NCBI GenBank assembly: GCA_035296625.1
Contig: DATHAO010000047.1
Coordinates: 1 to 64,000 of the forward strand
Reading direction: 5' to 3'
Length of the DNA: 64,000 bases
Source: DATCLS01 sp035296625
Lineage (GTDB): Bacteria; Actinomycetota; Acidimicrobiia; Acidimicrobiales; VFJN01
Of this stretch, positions 7,976 to 14,445 are shown piece by piece. The position numbers and the translations under genes are program-made. Numbering within the stretch: position 1 is the stretch's first letter; each line of letters begins with the position of its first letter. A model generated the notes under the pieces. The model had not been told where the DNA came from and did no database searches. It worked only from the letters and a program-made list of their open reading frames with translations.

Positions 7976-9120
7976 GATCGGCGGGCTCGGCGGCCTCGGC
8001 CGGCTCGGTCGCGCCGACGGCGTCGGGGGGGTCGGCCGAGCCGACAGGTGCCGTGCCCCCGGCCCTCGTGCCGGCCCGTGACGACGTGGCCCTCATGGCC
8101 GGCTACCACTCGCCACAGGTGGACGTGGCCGTCCGGCTCAACACCAACGAGGCCCCCGAGCCGCCGCCGGCGGCCTTCACGGCCCGCCTGGCCGAGCGCC
8201 TGGCGGCAATCGCCTGGCACCGCTACCCCGACCGGTCCTACACCGCCCTTCGCACCGCCATCGCGGCCGCCCACGGCGTCGGGCCCGAGCAGGTGTTCGC
8301 GGCGAACGGCTCCAACGAGGTGCTCCAGACGCTGCTGCTCGCCTACGGCGGGCCCGGCCGCACCGCCGCGGTGTTCGAGCCGACCTATGCGCTGCACAGC
8401 CACATCGCCCGCATCACCGGAACGGGCGTGGTGGCGGGCGAGCGGGCGCCCGACTTCTCGCTCGACCTCACCGAGGTGGGGCGGGTGCTCGCCGGGGCCT
8501 CTCCGGCGATCACGTTCCTGTGCTCGCCCAACAATCCCACCGGCATGGTCGAGGGCGAGGCCGCCGTGCGCCACGTGGTCGACGCCGCACCCGGCCTCGT
8601 GGCGGTCGACGAGGCCTACGGGCAGTTCGCGCCGTGGTCGGCGCTCGAGCTGGTGTCCGACGACCGGACGATCGTGGTCACGCGCACCTTCTCCAAGACG
8701 TGGTCGATGGCGGCCGCCCGGCTCGGCTACCTAGTCGGTCCGCGCTGGGTCGTGGGCCAGCTCGACAAGGTGGCGCTGCCGTACCACCTCGACGCCGTGA
8801 AGCAGGCGGCGGGCGAGCTGGCGCTCGAGTTCCGCGACGAGATGGCCGCCCGCGTCGCGTCCCTCGTCGAGGAGCGGGGCCGCCTCACCGCCGCCCTCGC
8901 GGAGCTGCCGGTCGACGTGTGGCCTTCGGGCGCGAACTTCGTGCTGTTCCGGCCCCGCGGGCGGGACGGCCACGACGTCTGGCAGGCGCTGCTCGACCGC
9001 GCGGTCCTCGTGCGCGACTGCGCCTCGTGGCCCCGCCTCGAGGGCTGCCTCCGGGTCACGCTCGGCACGCGCACCGAGGACGACGCGTTCCTCGCCGCCC
9101 TGACGGAGGTCCTGACATGA
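7933..9120 (+). CDS. hisC: histidinol-phosphate aminotransferase
   Basis: A 395-residue PLP aminotransferase making histidinol phosphate from imidazole-acetol phosphate and glutamate. The domain proper begins at about residue 46 (VPARDDVALMAGYHSPQ), then VRLNTNEAP, AANGSNEVLQTLL, CSPNNPTG, AVDEAYGQFA and the PLP lysine Lys255 in TRTFSKTWS. The first 45 residues are an unusual low-complexity extension opened by VTGVTGVTGLTDVT, encoded by a 9-bp repeat. The GTG at 7933 overlaps the hisD stop (GTGA), which supports it, but a later GTG such as 8051 would give a family-length protein. hisB follows with an ATGA overlap. Confidence 0.95.
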   Translation: MTGVTGVTGLTDVTRSAGSAASAGSVAPTASGGSAEPTGAVPPALVPARDDVALMAGYHSPQVDVAVRLNTNEAPEPPPAAFTARLAERLAAIAWHRYPDRSYTALRTAIAAAHGVGPEQVFAANGSNEVLQTLLLAYGGPGRTAAVFEPTYALHSHIARITGTGVVAGERAPDFSLDLTEVGRVLAGASPAITFLCSPNNPTGMVEGEAAVRHVVDAAPGLVAVDEAYGQFAPWSALELVSDDRTIVVTRTFSKTWSMAAARLGYLVGPRWVVGQLDKVALPYHLDAVKQAAGELALEFRDEMAARVASLVEERGRLTAALAELPVDVWPSGANFVLFRPRGRDGHDVWQALLDRAVLVRDCASWPRLEGCLRVTLGTRTEDDAFLAALTEVLT

Positions 9121-9710
9121 GCCGCGCCGCCCGCCGCCAGCGCACCACGAAGGAGACCGCGGTCACCGTGGCGGTCGACCTCGACGGTCCCGAGGGCAAG
9201 GTCCACGCCGCCACCGGGCTGCCATTCTTCGACCACATGCTCGACCAGCTGGGCCGCCACGGCGGGTTCGACCTGACGGTCGAGGCCACCGGCGACCTGC
9301 ACGTCGACGGCCACCACACGGTCGAGGACGTCGCCATCGTGGTGGGCGAGGCGTTCCGCGAGGCGCTCGGCGACAAGGCCGGCGTGCGCCGCTTCGCGAG
9401 CGGCCTGTTCCCCCTCGACGAGGCGCTCGTCGAGGTGGCGCTCGACCTGTCCGGCCGGCCGTTCACCATGTGGGACGTGCCCTTCGGGGCGGTGCTCCCG
9501 CTCGGCGACCCGCCGTTCAACCCCGAGATGGCCGAGCACTTCTTCCAGTCGTTCGCCCTCAACGCCGGCATCACGCTGCACGTGACCCGGAGGGCCGGGC
9601 GCAACACCCATCACGTCATCGAGGCGGCGTTCAAGGGTGTGGCCCGCTGTCTCCGCGACGCCGTGCGGGCCGAGGGCGGCGGCGTGCCCTCGACCAAGGG
9701 AACGCTCTAG
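9117..9710 (+). CDS. hisB: imidazoleglycerol-phosphate dehydratase, monofunctional
   Basis: A 197-residue Mn-dependent dehydratase converting IGP to imidazole-acetol phosphate. The family metal-binding motifs are present: FFDHMLDQLGRHGGFD (about residues 36-51), DGHHTVEDVAI (about 65-75), AEHFFQSFA, and HHVIEAAFKGVARCLRDAV near the end. The C-terminal GGVPSTKGTL is canonical. There is no HAD-type histidinol-phosphatase domain, so that activity must come from another gene. Start ATG overlaps the hisC stop. Confidence 0.97.
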   Translation: MSRAARRQRTTKETAVTVAVDLDGPEGKVHAATGLPFFDHMLDQLGRHGGFDLTVEATGDLHVDGHHTVEDVAIVVGEAFREALGDKAGVRRFASGLFPLDEALVEVALDLSGRPFTMWDVPFGAVLPLGDPPFNPEMAEHFFQSFALNAGITLHVTRRAGRNTHHVIEAAFKGVARCLRDAVRAEGGGVPSTKGTL

Positions 9711-9734
9711 CCGTCGGTCGGCTCGCTCCGCCCG

Positions 9735-10610
9735 TCAGGAGTTGAGGGCCACGCAGCGCACGCCGGGCAGCGTGTCGGCGATGCGCGCCCACGTCGCCCC
9801 GCTGTCCTGCGAGACGAACAGCTCGCCGACGGGCGTGCCCAGGGCGACGACGTTGCCGGCGGCGGCGAGCTCGAAGGTGTCGATCTGGTGGGCGAAGCCC
9901 TGGGGCAAGCCGTCGCCGCACGGGACGAACGGGCGGGCCGGGGCGTCGAGCGGCCGGCGGTAGAGGGCACTGCGCTTGGCCCCCGGCCCGGACGATGCGC
10001 TCACGATCAGCCAGCCTTCGGCGAGGGCGGCCGCCCGGCAGTACGGGCCGTGCAGGCCGTCGTCGTGCCAGTCCCACGTGCGACCGCCGTCCTCGCTCTG
10101 GCCGACGCCGGCGCCGGCCGCCACGGCCACGGTCTTGCCGCTCGCCACCACCTGGTGGTCGTCGGCCTCGACCGGCACCGCCTCGACCCACCGGTCGCCC
10201 TCGGGGCGCCACACGCCGCCGACGTGCACGCCGACGATCGGGCCGTCGGGCCCGGCGGCGATCGAGCGCACGTCCGGCGGGCCGCCCCAGGGCGTCGACC
10301 ACCGCTCCCGACCGGGGATGGCCTCGAACGCGCCGTCGGCCACGGGGCCGCCCGGGTTGCCGACCTGCAGCAGGTGGGCCTTGTTCGTGCCTACCAGCGC
10401 CCGCCCGCCGGAGCCGGCGAGGACGCACCGCCCGGTCAGGCCGGCCGGCAGCTCGATGGGCTGACCGCCCCGCAGCGACACCACGCGCCCGTCCGCGATG
10501 ACCCAGTCCCGAGAGATGGCGCTCACCTGGTAGCCGGGCAGGGCACGACGGATCTCGCGCCCGTCGAGCGCCAGCTCGACGAGCCCATCCGCTGTTCCGA
10601 CCACGATCAT
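9735..10610 (-). CDS. BNR/Asp-box beta-propeller protein
   Basis: A 291-residue soluble protein built of repeated beta-strand blades. Two Asp-box motifs are clear, SEDGGRTW (about residues 168-175) and SQDSGATW (about 268-275), matching the S-x-D-x-G-x-x-W consensus found in sialidases and many non-enzymatic propellers. There is no signal peptide and no sialidase catalytic set (no RIP motif), so it is more likely a structural or sensing propeller than a glycosidase. It lies inside the his region but on the opposite strand to hisB and the phosphatase gene. Function unknown. Confidence 0.75.
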   Translation of the reverse strand: MIVVGTADGLVELALDGREIRRALPGYQVSAISRDWVIADGRVVSLRGGQPIELPAGLTGRCVLAGSGGRALVGTNKAHLLQVGNPGGPVADGAFEAIPGRERWSTPWGGPPDVRSIAAGPDGPIVGVHVGGVWRPEGDRWVEAVPVEADDHQVVASGKTVAVAAGAGVGQSEDGGRTWDWHDDGLHGPYCRAAALAEGWLIVSASSGPGAKRSALYRRPLDAPARPFVPCGDGLPQGFAHQIDTFELAAAGNVVALGTPVGELFVSQDSGATWARIADTLPGVRCVALNS

Positions 10611-10681
10611 GCCTACAGTGTGACCGCAAGCTCACCGGTTGTGCTGGATCCGCACTGTTTTTCCGGGTAGCGGAGCGTCCG

Positions 10682-11254
10682 ATGACCCGTCCCGAGTTGT
10701 GGCTCTGCCGTCACGGCGAGACCGAGTGGAGCCGCACCGGGCGCCACACGAGCAGCACTGACCTGGACCTCAGCGACGCCGGTGTCGACGTCGCCCGGTT
10801 GGTCGGGAAGCGCCTGCGCGCCGAGCAGTTCGACGTCGTGCTGACGAGTCCGCTACGGAGAGCGCGCAGGACGGCGGAGCTCGCGGGCTTCCCGGACGCC
10901 GACATCGACCCCGACGCCGTCGAGTGGGCCTACGGCGACTACGAGGGCAGGACGACGCCCGAGATCCGCGACGACGTTCCGGGCTGGACCATCTGGCGGG
11001 GCACCGTACCCGGCGGCGAGTCCCCGGCCGAGGTGGCGGCGCGAGCCGATCGCCTCGTCGAGCGGGTCCGCCGTGAGGCGCCGGAGCGGGCGCTGCTGTT
11101 CGCGCACGGCCACTTCCTGCGCGTGCTCGGCGCCCGCTGGCTCGGCTTGCCGCCCGAGCGGGGCGAGCAGCTCAAGCTCGACACCGCCACGCTGTCGGTC
11201 CTCGGCTGGGAGCGCGAGGCCCCGGCGATCGTCCGGTGGAACTGGCCGCCGTGA
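10682..11254 (+). CDS. histidine phosphatase superfamily protein (phosphoglycerate mutase-like)
   Basis: A 190-residue protein of the RHG superfamily. The phosphohistidine motif is LCRHGETEWS (about residues 8-17), with the second Arg in SPLRRARRTAELAG (about 57-70), Glu in WAYGDYEGR (about 81-89) and the second catalytic His in LFAHGHFLRV (about 137-146). Members dephosphorylate sugar phosphates, acid-soluble phosphates or act as cofactor-dependent mutases. It sits between hisB and hisH on the same strand. HisB here lacks a phosphatase domain, so a role as histidinol-phosphate phosphatase is possible, though unproven. The last codons lie inside a tandem repeat that continues past the stop. 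Confidence 0.85.
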   Translation: MTRPELWLCRHGETEWSRTGRHTSSTDLDLSDAGVDVARLVGKRLRAEQFDVVLTSPLRRARRTAELAGFPDADIDPDAVEWAYGDYEGRTTPEIRDDVPGWTIWRGTVPGGESPAEVAARADRLVERVRREAPERALLFAHGHFLRVLGARWLGLPPERGEQLKLDTATLSVLGWEREAPAIVRWNWPP

Positions 11255-11385
11255 CGGCGACAGTGCGGTGGAACCGGCCGTCGTGACGGGGATCGTCCGG
11301 TGGAACCGGCCGCCGTGACGCCGATCGTCCGGTGGAACCGGCCGCCGTGACGGCGATCGTCCGGTGGAAGTGGCCACCATGCGAC
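11227..11385 (+). repeat. five tandem 32-bp repeats
   Basis: Units begin at 11227, 11259, 11291, 11323 and 11355. The third and fourth are nearly identical, the second has a changed left end, and the fifth decays. The first unit is the 3' end of the phosphatase gene, including its stop, so the array seems to have grown by copying that end. As 32 is not a multiple of three, later copies are out of frame. A looser repeat of ATCGGTGGG-like blocks follows to about 11480, just before the hisH promoter. Confidence 0.9.
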
Positions 11386-11490
11386 GGCCGGGGATCGGTG
11401 GGGAGGCCGGGAGTCGGTAGGGGGGCCGCCCACTGGGAATCGGTGGGCGGGCGGCGACCGGCAATCGGTGGGCGGCGGGTGACGGGCTCG

Positions 11491-11496
11491 TAGGAT
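11491..11496 (+). promoter_or_regulatory. hisH -10 element
   Basis: TAGGAT ends 7 nt before the hisH ATG. It gives hisH-hisA-hisF a promoter separate from hisDCB. Confidence 0.6.
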
Positions 11497-11503
11497 CCGG
11501 GCG

Positions 11504-12136
11504 ATGGCCCTCATCGCCGTGCTCGACTACGGCATCGGCAACCTCCGCTCGGCGCAGAAGGCGCTCGAGCGCGTCGGTGCCGACGCCCGCCTCACCGCCG
11601 ACCCGGCCCTCATCGCGGACGCCGCCGGCGTCGTGCTGCCGGGCGTCGGCAACTTCGGGCGCTGCATCCAGGCGCTGGAGGACAGCGGCCTCGACGGCAT
11701 CGCCATCGAGGCGGCGTGCTCGGGCCGGCCGTTCCTCGGGGTGTGCGTGGGCATGCAGATGCTCTACGAGGGGTCCGAGGAGGTGCCCGAGGTCCCCGGC
11801 CTCGGCGTGCTGCCCGGCACCGTGCGTCTCATCCCCGGCGACGTGAAGCGGCCCCAGATGCAGTGGAACGTGCTCGACCGCCGGCGCGACAGCGGCCTGC
11901 TGCAGGGGCTGCCCGAGCCTGCGTGGGTCTACTTCGTGCACTCCTACGCCGCGGAGGCCACGGCCGAGGGCGACGAGACCGTCGTCGCCACCTGCGACTA
12001 CGGCACCCCCCTGGTGGCCGCCGTCGAGCGGGGTCCGCTGTGGGCCACGCAGTTCCACCCCGAGAAGTCGAGCCGGGTCGGGCTCGGCATCCTCGCGAAC
12101 TTCGTGGCCCGGGCCGCTCAGGTCCAGGCGGCCTAG
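11504..12136 (+). CDS. hisH: imidazole glycerol phosphate synthase, glutaminase subunit
   Basis: A 210-residue class I glutamine amidotransferase that feeds ammonia to HisF. The oxyanion region GVGNFGRCIQ, the nucleophile elbow PFLGVCVGMQMLYEGSEE (catalytic Cys at about residue 82) and the C-terminal TQFHPEKSS with the catalytic His and Glu are all present. YFVHSYA matches the HisH signature. hisA starts 8 bases after the stop, so the pair is one transcript. Confidence 0.97.
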   Translation: MALIAVLDYGIGNLRSAQKALERVGADARLTADPALIADAAGVVLPGVGNFGRCIQALEDSGLDGIAIEAACSGRPFLGVCVGMQMLYEGSEEVPEVPGLGVLPGTVRLIPGDVKRPQMQWNVLDRRRDSGLLQGLPEPAWVYFVHSYAAEATAEGDETVVATCDYGTPLVAAVERGPLWATQFHPEKSSRVGLGILANFVARAAQVQAA

Positions 12137-12144
12137 GCCCGCCG

Positions 12145-12873
12145 GTGGACCTGTACCCCGCGATCGACCTGCGCGACGGCCGCTGCGTGCGCCTCTACCA
12201 GGGCGACTACGGCCGCGAGACCGTCTACGGGGACGACCCCGTCGCCCAGGCGCAGGCGTTCGCCGCCGAGGGCGCCCGCTGGGTCCACGTCGTCGACCTC
12301 GACGCCGCCCGCACGGGCGAGCCCGTGAACCGGCCGGTCGTGGCCGCGATCGCCGCTGCGGTCGACCTGCCCGTGCAGGCGGGCGGCGGCGTGCGGTCCG
12401 ACGAGGCTGCCGAGGCGCTGTTCGACGCCGGCGTGCGTCGTGTGGTCGTGGGCACGGCCGCGCTCAACGACCCCGGCTGGGTCCGGCGTCTGGCCGCCCG
12501 CCACCCCGGCGGCGTTGCCGTCGGACTGGACGCGCGTGGCCGCGACGTGGCCGTGCGCGGGTGGGTCGAGGGCTCCGGTCGTGACCTGGTCGAGGTTGCA
12601 CGCGAGTTCACCGATGCCGGTGTGGCGGCCCTCGTCGTGACGGAGATCGGCGTCGACGGCACGCTGGCCGGTCCGGCGCTCGACCAGCTCGCCGCCGTGC
12701 TTGCCGCCACGTCGCTCGACGTCGTCGCCTCGGGCGGCGTCGGGTCGGTCGACGATCTGCGAGCCCTGTCCGGGCTCGAGGGCGGCGGCCGGAGGCTGGC
12801 CGGCGCCATCGTCGGGCGGGCGCTCTACGAGGGGGCCTTCCGGCTCACCGACGCCGTGGCCGGGCTGGCGTGA
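12145..12873 (+). CDS. hisA: ProFAR isomerase (HisA)
   Basis: A 242-residue (beta/alpha)8 barrel converting ProFAR to PRFAR. The first catalytic Asp is in LYPAIDLRDGRCVRL, the phosphate sites are QAGGGVRS (about residues 75-82) and ASGGVGSVDDL (about 194-204), and the second catalytic Asp is in TEIGVDGTLAGP. In many actinobacteria the orthologue is PriA, which also does the TrpF reaction; here a separate trpF exists, so only the histidine step is required. GTG 12145 fits the family N-terminus; the longer upstream open frame runs through hisH and is not coding. Confidence 0.95.
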   Translation: MDLYPAIDLRDGRCVRLYQGDYGRETVYGDDPVAQAQAFAAEGARWVHVVDLDAARTGEPVNRPVVAAIAAAVDLPVQAGGGVRSDEAAEALFDAGVRRVVVGTAALNDPGWVRRLAARHPGGVAVGLDARGRDVAVRGWVEGSGRDLVEVAREFTDAGVAALVVTEIGVDGTLAGPALDQLAAVLAATSLDVVASGGVGSVDDLRALSGLEGGGRRLAGAIVGRALYEGAFRLTDAVAGLA

Positions 12874-13008
12874 GGCGGCCGGATCGTGCGTAGCGTCGGC
12901 ATCATCCCCTGCCCTCGCGAGGCGACCGGATCGTGCGCAGCGTCCGCATAATCCCCTGCGCTGGCGTGAGGCGGCCGGGTCGTGCGTAGCGTCCGCATCA
13001 TCCCCTGC
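12864..13008 (+). repeat. triplicated hisA-hisF junction
   Basis: Three tandem imperfect copies of 47-49 bp (12864-12912, 12913-12959, 12960-13008). Each contains the hisF opening codons, with GTG at 12886, 12933 and 12982, and copies one and three also contain the hisA end CTGGCGTGA. Only the third copy continues into the hisF frame; the other two are short decoys for the ribosome. Confidence 0.9.
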
Positions 13009-13752
13009 CTCGACGTCGACGCCGGCCGCGTCGTCAAGGGCGTCAACTTCGTGGGCCTGCGCGATGCCGGCGACCCGGTGGAGCTGGCCGCCCGTTACGA
13101 CCGCGAGGGCGCCGACGAGCTCGTGTTCCTCGACATCACGGCATCATCCGACGCCCGCGACACGATCGTCGACGTGGCCCGGCGCACGGCCGAGCAGGTG
13201 TTCATCCCGTTCACGATCGGGGGCGGCATCCGCACCGTCGACGACGCCCGGCGGCTGCTGCGGGCCGGTGCCGACAAGGTCTCGATCAACACGGCTGCGG
13301 TCGAGCGGCCGGCGTTGATCGGCGAACTGGCGCACGAGTTCGGCGTGCAGTGCGTGGTCGTGGCCATCGATGCCCGGCGCTCGTCGGCCCGCATGGCCCT
13401 CAGCGGCTTCGAGGTCTTCACCCACGGCGGCCGCACTCCGACCGGCATCGACGCGGTCGACTGGGCGGTCGAGGTCGTGCGGCTGGGGGCGGGCGAGATC
13501 CTGCTCACCTCGATGGACCGCGACGGCACGAAGGCCGGCTTCGACCTCGAGCTGACCCGGGCCGTGGCCGACGCGGTCACCGTGCCGGTCATCGCCAGCG
13601 GGGGCGTGGGCACGCTCGACCACCTGGTCGACGGCGTGACCGAGGGCGGGGCGGACGCGGTTCTCGCCGCCTCGATCTTCCACTTCGCCCAGCACACGAT
13701 CGGCGAGGCGAAGGCCGAGATGGCGGCCGCGGGCATCACCGTTCGCCCGTAG
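12982..13752 (+). CDS. hisF: imidazole glycerol phosphate synthase, cyclase subunit
   Basis: A 256-residue (beta/alpha)8 barrel that joins PRFAR and ammonia to form IGP and AICAR. Catalytic Asp residues lie in IIPCLDVDAGRVVKG (about residue 11) and LLTSMDRDGTKAGFD (about 132). Phosphate loops are TIGGGIRTVDDARR and VIASGGVGTLDHL. The HisF-specific NFVGLRDAGDPVELA segment is present. The start GTG 12982 is the third copy of a tandem repeat; the two upstream copies repeat the same first codons but are out of frame. Confidence 0.97.
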   Translation: MRSVRIIPCLDVDAGRVVKGVNFVGLRDAGDPVELAARYDREGADELVFLDITASSDARDTIVDVARRTAEQVFIPFTIGGGIRTVDDARRLLRAGADKVSINTAAVERPALIGELAHEFGVQCVVVAIDARRSSARMALSGFEVFTHGGRTPTGIDAVDWAVEVVRLGAGEILLTSMDRDGTKAGFDLELTRAVADAVTVPVIASGGVGTLDHLVDGVTEGGADAVLAASIFHFAQHTIGEAKAEMAAAGITVRP

Positions 13753-13889
13753 ACGCCCGTCGTCGTCGAGTCCGTCCACGCAGTCACGTGGCCGGGACGG
13801 CTTCACGACCAGCGTCCCCACGCCCAGCGGACCGGACCAGGTCGACGATTTCCGTCGCTGGCGGCGCAGGATAGGAGCGGCCCAGCCGG

Positions 13890-13895
13890 TACCGT
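13890..13895 (+). promoter_or_regulatory. -10 element of the GroES-like gene
   Basis: TACCGT ends 8 nt before GTG 13904. Confidence 0.55.
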
Positions 13896-13903
13896 CTACC
13901 TCC

Positions 13904-14263
13904 GTGCCAGACCGCACCCCGACCCATGGCGGCGCCCCGGGGTCCGACGAGAAGCTCCCGATCAAGATGCTTAACGACCGTATTCTCGTGCGGTTGGCGG
14001 CGCCGGAGGGCGAGCGCCGTTCGTCGTCCGGCATCCTCATCCCCGCCACGGCCCAGACCGCGAAGCGCCTGGCATGGGCCGAGGTCGTGGCCGCCGGGCC
14101 GAACGTCCGAACGATGGAGGTCGGCGACCAGGTCCTGTTCAACCCCGAGGACCGCTACGAGGTCGAGGTCCGGGGCGACGACTACGTCATCCTGCGCGAG
14201 CGGGACGTGCATGCCGTGGCGTCCACCCGGCTCGGTGAGGCAAGCACGGGCCTCTACCTCTAG
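13904..14263 (+). CDS. GroES-like co-chaperonin (Cpn10 fold)
   Basis: A 119-residue protein with a GroES beta-barrel: IKMLNDRILVRLAAPEGER (about residues 20-38), then SSSGILIPATAQTAKRL in the place of the mobile loop that contacts GroEL, WAEVVAAGPNV, EVGDQVLFNPEDRYEVEV and DDYVILRERDVHAV. About 18 extra residues precede the domain. No groEL is adjacent, and the loop sequence differs from the standard IVL type, so this may be a second, specialised Cpn10. The start is a leaderless GTG. Confidence 0.82.
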   Translation: MPDRTPTHGGAPGSDEKLPIKMLNDRILVRLAAPEGERRSSSGILIPATAQTAKRLAWAEVVAAGPNVRTMEVGDQVLFNPEDRYEVEVRGDDYVILRERDVHAVASTRLGEASTGLYL

Positions 14264-14429
14264 GCCACTGGCCCCCGTCCCCGGGCAGCGCACCGGGCAC
14301 GGGCACCGGCCACCGGCCACGGGGGACTGGGCACCGGTGACCGGTGACCGAGCGTCGCACGCCGGTTGCCGGCCGCAGGCGGCCACACCGGGCCGATGGA
14401 CCTGGCGGGACCCGTGACCGGGCAACCGC

Positions 14430-14435
14430 TAGCAT
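14430..14435 (+). promoter_or_regulatory. -10 element of the membrane glycosyltransferase
   Basis: TAGCAT ends 10 nt before GTG 14446, which is followed by further in-frame GTG codons at 14449 and 14455. Confidence 0.4.
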
Positions 14436-14445
14436 CCGGCGTCGC

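Noticed and set aside
11227..11385. CRISPR array
   Set aside because: Units are contiguous without spacers and the first is part of a coding end; no cas genes.
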